A DNA stretch of 64,000 nt. Source: Cupriavidus necator N-1 (GTDB lineage: Bacteria > Pseudomonadota > Gammaproteobacteria > Burkholderiales > Burkholderiaceae). The stretch covers positions 744,001 through 808,000 of the forward strand of contig NC_015723.1 of assembly GCF_000219215.1 (NCBI RefSeq). The letters run 5' to 3'. Position numbers and translations under genes: made by a program. Shown here piece by piece: positions 56,782 through 64,000 of this stretch; within the stretch, counting starts at the first letter, position 1, and every line of letters begins with the position of its first letter. The notes beneath the pieces were generated by a model that saw only the letters and a program-made list of their open reading frames with translations, was not told the DNA's origin and made no database searches.

Positions 56782-57942
56782 ATGCAGCGTCTTCAAGCCT
56801 TCAAATACGAATTGATGCCGAACGGCGAGCAGCAGCGCAACATGCGCCGTTATGTTGGATCGTGCCGGTTTGTCTATAACAAGGCGCTGGCGTTGCAGAA
56901 ACAGCGTTACGATCAAGGCGAAAAGAAGCTCAGCTATGCCGGTCTGTGTAAGCAACTCACGGAGTGGCGCAACAGCACGGAAACAGCATGGCTGGCCGAT
57001 GCACCAGTCCATCCTCTTCAACAGACGCTCAAGGACTTGGAGCGGGCCTACACAAATTTCTTCGCAAAACGGGCCGACTTCCCGCGTTTCAAGAAGAAGG
57101 GTCTGGGCGACAGTTTCCGCTATCCCGACCAGAAGCAAATCAAGCTTGATCAGACCAACTCGCGTATCTTTTTGCCCAAGCTGGGCTGGCTGCGATACAG
57201 GAACAGCCGCGACGTACTCGGTGAGGTACGCAATGCCTGCGTCAGCCTTTCGGGCGGCAAGTGGTTTGTTTCGATCCAGACTGAGCGGAAGGTCGAACGA
57301 CCTGTGCCGAAAGCCACCAGCGCCATCGGCATCGACATGGGCATCGCTCGCTTTGCCACCATGAGCGATGGCACTTTCCTCGCGCCGCTCAACAGCTTTA
57401 GGAAGCACGAAGCCAGACTGCGCCGTGCGCAGCGGGCGATGAGCCGCAAGACGAAATTCAGCAACAACTGGAAGAAGTCCAAGGCCCGAATCCAGCGTAT
57501 CCACGCACGCATCGGTAACGCCCGCCTCGACTACCTGCACAAAGCCACGACCACGATCAGCGAAAATCAAGCGATGGTGTGTATCGAGGACCTGAAGGTA
57601 CGGAACATGTCCAAGTCAGCGGCCGGTTCAAGCGGGCAACCGGGCAAGAACGTCAGGGCCAAGTCCGGCCTGAACAAGGCCATCCTCGATCAGGGTTGGT
57701 ACGAGTTCGGGCGTCAACTGGAATACAAGCTAGCGTGGAATGGCGGCTGGCTAATAGCTGTGCCGCCACAGCACACCAGTCGCACGTGCCCTTGCTGCGG
57801 GCATGTATCTGCCGAGAACCGGCAGAGCCAGGCGAGCTTCGCCTGTGTGGCATGCGGCTATGCGAATCACGCCGACGTGGTCGGCGCGATCAACGTTTTG
57901 GCGCGGGGGCACCGCGTTGCAGCCTGTGGAGAGTCGGCGTAG
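56782..57942 (+). CDS. tnpB: TnpB RNA-guided nuclease (IS605 family)
   Basis: 386 residues from ATG 56782, the normal TnpB size. The N-terminal helix-turn-helix region begins MQRLQAFKYELMPNGEQQRNMRRYVGSCRFVYNKAL. RuvC catalytic residues are the aspartate in GIDMGIARFATMSD, the glutamate in VCIEDLKVRNM and the last aspartate in ANHADVVGAINV. A four-cysteine zinc finger is CPCCGH ... CVACGY. All appear intact. Characterised TnpB proteins cut DNA next to a short TAM using an RNA made from the element's right end. Here it survives with a dead tnpA and a dead neighbouring IS. Confidence 0.92.
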   Translation: MQRLQAFKYELMPNGEQQRNMRRYVGSCRFVYNKALALQKQRYDQGEKKLSYAGLCKQLTEWRNSTETAWLADAPVHPLQQTLKDLERAYTNFFAKRADFPRFKKKGLGDSFRYPDQKQIKLDQTNSRIFLPKLGWLRYRNSRDVLGEVRNACVSLSGGKWFVSIQTERKVERPVPKATSAIGIDMGIARFATMSDGTFLAPLNSFRKHEARLRRAQRAMSRKTKFSNNWKKSKARIQRIHARIGNARLDYLHKATTTISENQAMVCIEDLKVRNMSKSAAGSSGQPGKNVRAKSGLNKAILDQGWYEFGRQLEYKLAWNGGWLIAVPPQHTSRTCPCCGHVSAENRQSQASFACVACGYANHADVVGAINVLARGHRVAACGESA

Positions 57943-58069
57943 TCAAGCCGCTCTACGAAGCAGGAACCCACCGAAGTGACTACGTAGAGCATCACGTAGC
58001 GCCGTAGGAATCCTCGTCCTTTCCGCCGTAAGGCGGCAGCCGAAGGCGGTGTTCATATAAGGATGTCAA
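57943..58069 (+). ncRNA. Candidate omega RNA / right end of the tnpB element
   Basis: By analogy with ISDra2 and similar elements, the RNA that guides TnpB covers the 3' end of tnpB and the right end and finishes at the element boundary. The visible structure is the CCGCC-GTAA-GGCGG hairpin with CCGAAGGCGG beside it. The guide would be the first bases beyond the boundary, starting at about 58070 (CAGCGCTGCGG). Limits are inferred. Confidence 0.4.
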
Positions 58070-58088
58070 CAGCGCTGCGGTGATGCGG

Positions 58089-59555
58089 CTAATCGTCGGC
58101 AGCGAGCGGCGGCGCGATGTGCTCCAGCGGCCGGCGTTCGGCGTCGATGCCGAAGCGCAACGCCAGCAGCCCGGCAACGATCACCAGCACCGCGCCGAAG
58201 CCGTAGCCTGCCGCCACGGCTTCGCGGCTGCCGCTTTCAATCAGCGCGCCCAGCAGCACCGGCGCGATAAAGCCGCCGGTGCCGGTGCCCACGGCATAGA
58301 AGACCGAGATCGCCAGCGCGCGCATTTCCAGCGGGAATACTTCGCTGGCGGTCAGGTAGGCGGAACTGGCCGCGGCCGAGGCCAGGAAGAACACCGCTGA
58401 CCAGCACAGCGCCTGGGCGCGCGCATCGAGCCAGCCTGCAACGAAGGCCCAGCCGGTCAGCGCCAGGCCGATGCCGGACAGCACGTAGGTGGCGCCAATC
58501 ATGCGCCGGCGCCCGATGTGGTCGAACAGCGGGCCAAGCAGCAGCGGTCCCAGGGCGTTACCCAGCGCAAAAGGAAAGATATACAGCGCCACGCGCGCTT
58601 CCGGCACGGCATAGAAGCGCGTCAGCACCAGCGCATAGGTGAAGAAGATCGCGTTGTAGAAGAAGGCTTGCGCCACCATCAGCGCCAGCGTGATCACGCT
58701 GCGGCGGCGGAAGCGCCGCAACAGCAGGCGCATGACTTCGCCCACGCCCGGCGCGGCGCGCCGGCGCATGGTCATCGCCACGCAATCGGGTGCCACCGGC
58801 GGCAGCGGGCCGTGGCGGGCGCGCACCTCGGCCTCGATCGCGGCGATCACGCGCTCGGCCTCTTCCAGGCGGCCGTGAGTGGCAAGCCAGCGCGGGCTCT
58901 CCGGCACATGCCTGCGCACCAGCACGATTGCCACGGCCAGCACCGCGCCCAGCGCGAAGCAGACGCGCCAGCCCCAGACCGGGCCGAACACGCGCGCATC
59001 GAGCAGCACCAGGCTCAGCCCCGCGCCGAGCGCCGCGCCCAGCCAGAAGCTGCCGTTGATGGCCAGGTTGACGCGCCCGCGCACGCGCGCGGGGATCAGT
59101 TCGTCGATGGCGGAGTTGATGGCCGCGTATTCGCCGCCGATGCCAAGGCCGGTGAAGAAGCGGCAGGCCGCAAAGAAGGCAAAGCCGGGTGAGAACGCGG
59201 TGGCCAGCGTCGCCACCATGTAGACCGCGAGCGTGGCCAGGAACAGCCGCTTGCGCCCGAGGCGGTCGGCCATGCGCCCGAACACCAGCGCCCCGAGCAC
59301 CGCGCCGGCGATATACAGCGACCCCGACCAGCCCACCTGCGTCGCGGTCAGGCCCAGCGTATCGGGGCGCTCCAGCACGGCGCCGACCGAGCCCACCAGC
59401 GTGACTTCCAGGCCATCGAGCACCCAGGCAACACCCAGCGCAATCGCCACGCGCCAGTGCCAGCGCGACCATGGCAGGCGGTCCAGCCGCCCGGGAATGT
59501 CGGTGCGGAATGCGGTGTCGACGGGAAGGCTGGCGAGGGCGGTTTCGGTTGGCAT
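58089..59555 (-). CDS. MFS transporter, sugar/aromatic-acid importer type
   Basis: 488 residues from ATG 59555; TTG 59561 is the longer start. Twelve helices are visible. The loop motifs GRMADRLGRKRLFLATL (helices 2-3) and GPLFDHIGRRRMIG (helices 8-9) and the GLGIGGEYAAINSAIDELIPARVRGRV segment are typical of the sugar-porter and aromatic acid:H+ symporter branches. The stop codon lies only 20 bases from the IS605 right end, so the element inserted just past this gene. An exported intradiol dioxygenase gene is on the same strand upstream (180-base gap); an aromatic substrate is a fair guess. Confidence 0.85.
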   Translation of the reverse strand: MPTETALASLPVDTAFRTDIPGRLDRLPWSRWHWRVAIALGVAWVLDGLEVTLVGSVGAVLERPDTLGLTATQVGWSGSLYIAGAVLGALVFGRMADRLGRKRLFLATLAVYMVATLATAFSPGFAFFAACRFFTGLGIGGEYAAINSAIDELIPARVRGRVNLAINGSFWLGAALGAGLSLVLLDARVFGPVWGWRVCFALGAVLAVAIVLVRRHVPESPRWLATHGRLEEAERVIAAIEAEVRARHGPLPPVAPDCVAMTMRRRAAPGVGEVMRLLLRRFRRRSVITLALMVAQAFFYNAIFFTYALVLTRFYAVPEARVALYIFPFALGNALGPLLLGPLFDHIGRRRMIGATYVLSGIGLALTGWAFVAGWLDARAQALCWSAVFFLASAAASSAYLTASEVFPLEMRALAISVFYAVGTGTGGFIAPVLLGALIESGSREAVAAGYGFGAVLVIVAGLLALRFGIDAERRPLEHIAPPLAADD

Positions 59556-59735
59556 CGCCAAGCAGTATAGGAAACGGGTGCCGCCGCGCTCAGCGGTACA
59601 GCACCGTGGGCTGCCAGAGGCCGATGCCGGGGAAGACGTAGAGCAGCAACGGCCAGCACACCATGGCGCTGGTCTTTGCGCCCGCGCACGTTTTAGGCGG
59701 AATCCGCCGATGCCGCGGATACGGGCCCGGGCGGC

Positions 59736-60431
59736 TCAGGGGCGGGCGATGCCGACCGTGAACTCGGCCTCCAGCAGCCCTGCTGCATCAGCGGCCTGGC
59801 GCACGCGCATCTGGTTCGGGTGGGATCCCGCGATCGGGTCCTGCGCGGTGGCGCGCGACGGCACGCCGTGCGCGCGGTAGGCCGGGTGGCTGCTCAGCAC
59901 CTCGCGGTTTAGGGTATCGCTGAAGTACAGCTGGCTGGTCAGAGCTTCCGACTGCCCGAGCAGCACCTTGAAATGGATATGGATGGCGCGCGGCGCGTAC
60001 CAGCCGGGATAGATCGACATGAACGTTGCCACGCCGTCCTGGCTGGTGGGCTGGACGCCGCGCAGGAACCGCGCCTGGCGGTTGCCGCGGCCTTCGCCGC
60101 TGTAGCTGCCGTCAGCATCGCAATGCCAGATGCTGACCAGCGCCCCCGGCACTGGCGTGCAGCCGCGCCCGGCATCCACTACCCGGATGCGCAGGCGCAA
60201 GGGTTGTCCGGGCCGGTCGTCGCGGATGTCGGCGCGTACCTGGGCGTCGTCAAGATAGAAGGGGCCTTCGGTGGCGGCGGGCGTCAGCAGGCAGGCGGCG
60301 GGGGTGGCTGCTGCCGCGCCGGGCGCGATGCCGGCCGCGGCAAGCAGGCCGCCCAGCTCATGCAGGAATCGGCGGCGCGCCGCGTCAGTGTCTGCCGTGC
60401 CGTCGGCGCCAACTGCTGGGCGCTCCGTCAT
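59736..60431 (-). CDS. Exported intradiol dioxygenase-family protein
   Basis: 231 residues. The N-terminus RRRFLHELGGLLAAAGIAPGAAAA resembles a twin-arginine signal. The intradiol fold follows: LTPAATEGPFYLDDAQVRADIRD, PVPGALVSIWHCDADGSYSGEG, QDGVATFMSIYPGWYAPRAIHIHFKV and LTSQLYFSD. The tyrosines in SYSG and YPGWY and the histidines in HIHF are the expected Fe(III) ligands. Cytoplasmic relatives are protocatechuate or catechol dioxygenases. Exported single-subunit ones are poorly characterised and may act on catechols or quinones in the periplasm. Confidence 0.83.
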   Translation of the reverse strand: MTERPAVGADGTADTDAARRRFLHELGGLLAAAGIAPGAAAATPAACLLTPAATEGPFYLDDAQVRADIRDDRPGQPLRLRIRVVDAGRGCTPVPGALVSIWHCDADGSYSGEGRGNRQARFLRGVQPTSQDGVATFMSIYPGWYAPRAIHIHFKVLLGQSEALTSQLYFSDTLNREVLSSHPAYRAHGVPSRATAQDPIAGSHPNQMRVRQAADAAGLLEAEFTVGIARP

Positions 60432-60498
60432 CGTGGGCTCCGTGGTGTTCCGGGTGCGCCTTGCGGCGCGTGGTACTGCCGGGCTGGCTTTGGGGGCG

Positions 60499-60708
60499 TC
60501 AGCGTCTCATCGCCTTGAGCATCGAGTAGCCGTGGCTGGTGATGCGCGGCTCCTGCCGGCTGCCGTGCAGGATGTCAAGTTGTACGAGTTGCTTTTCGAC
60601 CAGTGCCTTCAGGTCGATGGGATCGATCTGGCGGGAATCGCTGGAATCGAGGGAATCCGGACCATCGCTCAACAATAGCAGTGTGGCAAGTTCATGCGGG
60701 CTCAGCAC
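60499..60708 (-). CDS. Small protein of unknown function
   Basis: 69 residues from GTG 60708, chosen because AAGGAG lies six bases upstream; the longer frame to 60921 is arginine-rich and out of character. The protein (LSPHELATLLLLSDGPDS, IDLKALVEKQLVQLD, ITSHGYSMLKAMRR) looks like a short winged-helix-like fold in which ITSHGYSML could be the end of a wing. I do not recognise a family. The 67-base gap to the dioxygenase gene does not prove an operon. Confidence 0.6.
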   Translation of the reverse strand: MLSPHELATLLLLSDGPDSLDSSDSRQIDPIDLKALVEKQLVQLDILHGSRQEPRITSHGYSMLKAMRR

Positions 60709-61074
60709 GTTCGTCTCCTTGGCTAGAGGGGGGCGTTTGCTGGGAGTCTGCGCGGCGCAGCGGCGCCGGCGCGGGAAGAGGTCAAAAAGTCCTGGAGACG
60801 ATGCAGCACATGCCGCGTGCATGTGCTGCGCCGCGGTGGAATGCTGCGGCGCCGCATCCTGTCTCCGGCGACTAATTTGTTTGACGAGGCCGGCAGCACG
60901 CGGTTCCGTGCAACGGCTCACCGTTACATGTGACCGGGCGTAGCACCGCCGGCATCGTGATTCACTATTAACCTGTCACGATGACAATGTGATGGCCATG
61001 CCGATGCTGTGCAATTGGGGCGGCAGCCTCCCGCCCTTTGCACCGGCTGCACCGCTTGCGCCGCATGGTGGCGT
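60709..61074. other. Gene-free stretch
   Basis: 366 bases with no convincing reading frame on either strand. Only the ribosome-binding site of the small downstream gene (near 60715-60720) is recognisable. Confidence 0.5.
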
Positions 61075-61542
61075 CTATTGGCCCTGCTGCTCGCGCCACG
61101 CCTCGTACAGGTCGATGCCCTCGTCGCGCGCCGGCACATAGGCCAGCGTCATCTCCCGTTGCTCCAGCGGCCGGGCCAGTTCGATATAGCCGCGCTCCGC
61201 GGACAGGTCGTAGGGTTCGCCGTCTTCATTGGAGTAGGCGTAGTAGACCGCCTTCACGCCGGCCAGGTACATCGCCGACAGGCACATCGGACAGGGGTAG
61301 CCGCTGGCGTACACCGTGCAGCCGCTCAGGTCCGGCTTGCCCAGCGCCCGGCTGGCGGCGCGCACCGCCTGCATTTCGGCGTGCGCGCTCGGGTCGCAGT
61401 TGGCCTCCACCTCGTTTACCGCGCGGGCCAGCACCTTGCCGTCCCTGACGACCACGGCGCCAAAAGGCCAGGTATTGCGTTCGCGCACGTTCTCCATGGC
61501 GAGGCGGATGGAATCAAGCAGATAGGCTTCTGTCGTGGACAC
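61075..61542 (-). CDS. Nucleoside/guanine deaminase-like CDA protein
   Basis: 155 residues from GTG 61542 with GGAG upstream. The zinc motifs of the cytidine-deaminase fold are DPSAHAEMQAVRAASRALG (HAE) and GYPCPMCLSAMYLAGVKAVYYA (PCxxC). The N-terminus RLAMENVRERNTWPFGAVVVRDG and the SNEDGEPYDLSAERGYIELARP segment resemble guanine deaminase GuaD and related small deaminases more than TadA. It would deaminate a free purine or similar base in the cytoplasm. It stands alone. Confidence 0.85.
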   Translation of the reverse strand: MSTTEAYLLDSIRLAMENVRERNTWPFGAVVVRDGKVLARAVNEVEANCDPSAHAEMQAVRAASRALGKPDLSGCTVYASGYPCPMCLSAMYLAGVKAVYYAYSNEDGEPYDLSAERGYIELARPLEQREMTLAYVPARDEGIDLYEAWREQQGQ

Positions 61543-61809
61543 GCGTTGTCTCCAGTGAGGCCTGGCCCGTGCAGGCGGACGATGGTTCGGGCCTCGGGAA
61601 TATAGGCCAGCGCGCGCCGGCATGGTGGCGTGGGTTGTTATAGGGCGTATTTGGGCCGTGCGCGTGCAGTACCGGCTATTGGCGATGGCACTGGCGCGCA
61701 TTCGAATCCATCACTTCGCGCGGCGTGGCCGGCATGACAGAATGCACCCGACCGCATCGATACCCCGATACCCCTTGCGCACCTGACGCATCCGCACGGA
61801 GGAAAGAGC

Positions 61810-62481
61810 ATGCTGGCGGCGCGCCTGTCCATCTGCCTTGCCCTGGTCATTGCCATGCTGACACCCACCTTAGCCGCCGCCGGCGGCCCGCCCGAACAAC
61901 AGCTGCGCGAGGCCGCGGCCAGCGGCAACGCCGCGCAGGTCACCGCATTGCTTGGCCAGGGCGCCAGCATCGATGACCGCGATGCGCAGGGACGTACGGC
62001 GCTGCTGCTGGCCACGCACCACAACCGCGTGCAGGCGGCCAGGGTCCTGATCGATGCCGGTGCCGACGTGAATGCGAAAGACGCCATCCACGACAGCCCC
62101 TACCTGTACGCCGGCGCGCGCGGCTACAACGAGATCCTGCGCCTGACGCTGGCCCATGGCGCGGACCTGCGCAGCACCAACCGCTATGGCGGCACCGCGC
62201 TGATTCCCGCCGCCGAGCGCGGCCATGTCGAGACCGTGCGCACGCTGATCGCTGCCGGCGTGGCCGTGAACCACGTCAACAAGCTCAAGTGGACGGCCTT
62301 GCTCGAGGCCATCATCCTCGGCAACGGCGGGCAGGCCCTTACCGAGATCGTGCGCCTGCTGCTCAAGGCGGGCGCCGACGTGAACCTGGCCGACGGCGAC
62401 GGCGTCACGCCGCTGCAGCATGCGCGCCAGCGCGGCTATACCCGGATCGAGCAGATTCTCAGCGCCGCCGGTGCACGCTGA
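61810..62481 (+). CDS. Exported ankyrin-repeat protein
   Basis: 223 residues preceded by GGAGGAAAG. A signal peptide (LSICLALVIAMLTPTLAAAGG) ends near residue 23. About five ankyrin repeats follow, seen as LREAAASGNAAQVTALLGQGASIDDRDAQGRTALLLATHHN, AARVLIDAGADVNAKD and VRLLLKAGADVNLADGDGVTPLQHARQRG. Ankyrin repeats bind other proteins; periplasmic ones in proteobacteria are sometimes paired with catalases or act as inhibitors, but no such partner is adjacent. The function is unknown. Confidence 0.88.
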   Translation: MLAARLSICLALVIAMLTPTLAAAGGPPEQQLREAAASGNAAQVTALLGQGASIDDRDAQGRTALLLATHHNRVQAARVLIDAGADVNAKDAIHDSPYLYAGARGYNEILRLTLAHGADLRSTNRYGGTALIPAAERGHVETVRTLIAAGVAVNHVNKLKWTALLEAIILGNGGQALTEIVRLLLKAGADVNLADGDGVTPLQHARQRGYTRIEQILSAAGAR

Positions 62482-62556
62482 TCCTTGCGCCGCAAGGCGG
62501 CTCGCTCTCGTCTGCCTCATATATACTGTCAGTGTGCATACAAAATGGTGAGAGCG

Positions 62557-63087
62557 ATGTCTGCGAGAGCGAAACGCAACGCAACGAGCGGCAGTAGTGA
62601 GGCGGCGGATGCCGTGCCGGAAGCCGATCCGGCAAAGGAGTTGCTCTGGGCACGTCCGGGGTTCCTGGTGCGGCGCTTGCACCAGATCCACGTCGCGATG
62701 TTCTTCGAGGAGTGCAAGTCGCCGAACATCACGCCCGTGCAATATGCCATCCTGACGGTGCTGTCGGTGCTGCCGGGGCTGGACCAGACCTCGCTCGGGC
62801 AGGAGGTCGGCCTGGACCGGACCACGACCGCCGATGTCGTGCGCCGGCTCGAAGAGCGCGGACTGGTAGAGCGCCGCGACAACCCCGCCGACCGGCGCAC
62901 CCGCCATGTCTACCTGACGCGGGAAGGCAAGAGCGTGGTCACGGCGCTGCGTGCCGACATGGCGCGTGCGCAGGAGCGCATGCTGGCGCCGCTGAAGCCC
63001 GCTCAGCGCGAAGTGTTCATGGACCTGCTGGCGACGCTGGTGGAAGCCAACAACCAGTACAGCCGCACCGTGCTGCGCAGCATGTAA
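62557..63087 (+). CDS. MarR-family transcriptional regulator
   Basis: 176 residues from ATG 62557; ATG 62545 and a much longer frame from 62485 are alternatives. The winged helix contains ITPVQYAILTVLSVLPGLDQTSLGQEVGLDRTTTADVVRRLEERGLVERR and the wing DRRTRHVYLTREG. A TATACT hexamer (62522-62527) and a TGTCAGTGTGCATAC-like stretch upstream may be its promoter and operator. It converges on ring-hydroxylating dioxygenase genes, so an aromatic acid is a plausible ligand. Confidence 0.88.
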   Translation: MSARAKRNATSGSSEAADAVPEADPAKELLWARPGFLVRRLHQIHVAMFFEECKSPNITPVQYAILTVLSVLPGLDQTSLGQEVGLDRTTTADVVRRLEERGLVERRDNPADRRTRHVYLTREGKSVVTALRADMARAQERMLAPLKPAQREVFMDLLATLVEANNQYSRTVLRSM

Positions 63088-63126
63088 GCCCGACGGCGGG
63101 CGCAAGGCCCGCCGTGCGCAGGCGCA

Positions 63127-63651
63127 TCAGACCGGGTAGACCAGGTCGTTGGCGATGATGGTGGTGTCGTAGACGACCTGCCGCTCGCGCAGCAGCAGCC
63201 TGCCACCCTGGCGGCGGAACCGGTCGTAGTAGGTCCCCGCCAGGTGGATCGTGGTGGGGCCCTCCACCAGCGTTTGCAGCAGCATGTAGTTGGCCTGTGC
63301 CAGGATATCGCCGTCCGCGGTTTCGTCGCTGACGCGCGTGTTGGTCACCAGGTGCAGGTTGTAGCGCGGCGCGAACATCTGCGTATTGGCAATCGCAGCG
63401 GCGCGGTCGCGCATCATGCCCACCCCTTCGGCGTAGACCAGCCCCACCGGCAGGTTGCGCTCGGCATTCTCGCGCGCGGTGATCCTGTAGAGCGCGTCCT
63501 CGGTGAAGAAGCGGGGCCATTGCTCGACCAGGCCGGCGTCGAGCACCGCGCAGTATTCCGCGTGGAAGGCCTCGATCTCCAGCCGCAGTTCAATGGCGCG
63601 CGCGGTGCCGAGGGCGCTCTCGCAATAGAGGGAATAGTTCATCGGTTTCAT
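63127..63651 (-). CDS. Aromatic ring-hydroxylating dioxygenase, beta subunit
   Basis: 174 residues; ATG 63642 is the shorter start. The cone-shaped NTF2-like fold is recognisable in RLEIEAFHAEYCAVLDAGLVEQWPRFFTEDALYRI and in the C-terminal RLLLRERQVVYDTTIIANDLVYPV. Small subunits like this have no cofactor; they stabilise the alpha3beta3 dioxygenase. The sequence style fits the anthranilate/salicylate group. It is co-directional with the alpha-subunit gene, which ends 26 bases upstream. Confidence 0.87.
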   Translation of the reverse strand: MKPMNYSLYCESALGTARAIELRLEIEAFHAEYCAVLDAGLVEQWPRFFTEDALYRITARENAERNLPVGLVYAEGVGMMRDRAAAIANTQMFAPRYNLHLVTNTRVSDETADGDILAQANYMLLQTLVEGPTTIHLAGTYYDRFRRQGGRLLLRERQVVYDTTIIANDLVYPV

Positions 63652-63677
63652 ATTCTGGGAATCCCGTTAGCCGCCGT

Positions 63678-64000
63678 TCAGAACCCCATCACGCCGCGGT
63701 AGTACTGGTACATCGCACGGATGGCGGATTCGGAGATCAGGGAGTTGGAGGTGCCGACCTGGTCCGGATCCAGCTTGAGCACATTGAGGTCGCTGCTGGA
63801 GCGGCGCACGCCTTCCTGCACGAACTTCATCGCCTCGTTGTCCTCCAGCCCCAGGAAGCCTGCGGGGCCCATCAGGTTGCCCTGGCGCAGGCGGTGCTGC
63901 GTCATCTCCTCGGTATCGTCCTCGTAGCCGAACATGGTCCACAGCATCAGCATGCTGTCGGGGCCGTTGGGCACGATCTGGCGCACGCCGAGGGTGTTCA
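63678..64000 (-). CDS. Aromatic ring-hydroxylating dioxygenase, alpha subunit (5' part outside window)
   Basis: Only the C-terminal 107 codons are in the window and the frame is still open at its end. They read VRQIVPNGPDSMLMLWTMFG, DDTEEMTQHRLRQGNLMGPA and a C-terminal SAIRAMYQYYRGVMGF, matching the catalytic-domain end of Rieske oxygenase large subunits. The Rieske cluster and mononuclear-iron ligands should lie upstream, beyond base 64000. Substrate class (anthranilate, salicylate or similar) cannot be fixed from this part. Confidence 0.85.
   Translation of the reverse strand, partial: NTLGVRQIVPNGPDSMLMLWTMFGYEDDTEEMTQHRLRQGNLMGPAGFLGLEDNEAMKFVQEGVRRSSSDLNVLKLDPDQVGTSNSLISESAIRAMYQYYRGVMGF

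Larger units (their letters stand above)
56384..58069. mobile_element. IS605-type element (IS200/IS605 family), tnpA defective
   Basis: Divergent tnpA (minus) and tnpB (plus) are flanked by subterminal hairpins: left GGACGCC-GTC-GGCGTCC (56402-56418) and right CCGCC-GTAA-GGCGG (58023-58036). The right end closes near GGATGTCAA (58061-58069), an ending I recall from related elements. No inverted repeats or target duplication are expected for this family. The left boundary is placed at the IS5 junction and is uncertain; the IS5 element may have inserted at or into this end. Confidence 0.75.

Noticed and set aside
60499..60921. The 140-codon version of the small protein.
   Set aside because: The first half is Arg/Ala-rich and out of character; GTG 60708 has AAGGAG at the right distance.

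Overview
The window is chromosomal DNA of a high-GC betaproteobacterium, almost certainly Cupriavidus. The evidence is the complete 16S-Ile-Ala-23S-5S rRNA operon, three solitary Bug-type (tripartite tricarboxylate) binding proteins, many IclR/LysR/TetR/MarR regulators and CoA-linked catabolic genes. Most of the window is catabolic and transport metabolism. Clear horizontally moving DNA is confined to two adjacent, damaged insertion sequences at 55.05-58.07 kb.

Layout. 0-4.3 kb: the end of an IclR regulator with its Bug receptor, then an IclR regulator with a NicC-like aromatic flavin hydroxylase. 4.3-17.9 kb: an acyl-CoA catabolic island with two acyl-CoA dehydrogenases, CoA ligase, a 920-residue LAL/MalT-type LuxR regulator, nitroreductase, enoyl-CoA hydratase, nitronate-monooxygenase-like flavoprotein, hotdog thioesterase, thiolase, histidine phosphatase and TetR regulator. 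Four near-identical 16-bp palindromes (TCGTCG-N4-CGACGA) sit in the promoter regions of its operons and suggest one undescribed regulon. 18-24.8 kb: VIT1/CCC1 transporter, a LysR-controlled glutathione transferase and flavin-binding protein, a Bug receptor, and a DnaQ-exonuclease/GIY-YIG nuclease fusion. 24.8-30.5 kb: rRNA operon with two strong promoters, boxA sites and a terminator. 30.5-33 kb: MFS efflux protein and a Bug receptor.

33.1-41.9 kb: a five-gene assimilatory nitrate operon (transporter, nirB, nirD, FAD reductase, nasA). Its upstream region carries NtrC-like sites, a sigma-54 promoter and a leader with two hairpins having the same AACGGC hexaloop, the second overlapping an intrinsic terminator. 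This is the layout of ANTAR-protein antitermination (NasR/NasT type). 41.9-48 kb: HxlR regulator, GNAT acetyltransferase, RhtA-like exporter, Fur-family regulator, a frameshifted TonB-dependent receptor and a DUF1624 membrane protein. 48-54.6 kb: a four-gene exopolysaccharide-type cluster (HlyD-like adaptor, secreted (alpha/alpha)6 glycosidase-like protein, PilZ-containing cellulose-synthase-like transferase, OprM/NodT-type outer-membrane factor with a 13-unit Gln-Pro-Ala repeat tail).

55-58 kb: an IS5-type element with a TTAG target duplication and an amber codon in its transposase, next to an IS605-type element with a broken tnpA and an intact tnpB. 58-64 kb: MFS importer, exported intradiol dioxygenase, a small conserved-looking protein, a nucleoside-type deaminase, an ankyrin protein, and a MarR regulator facing ring-hydroxylating dioxygenase genes that run off the window end.

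All function calls come from reading protein motifs and DNA patterns by eye; no searches or alignments were run.
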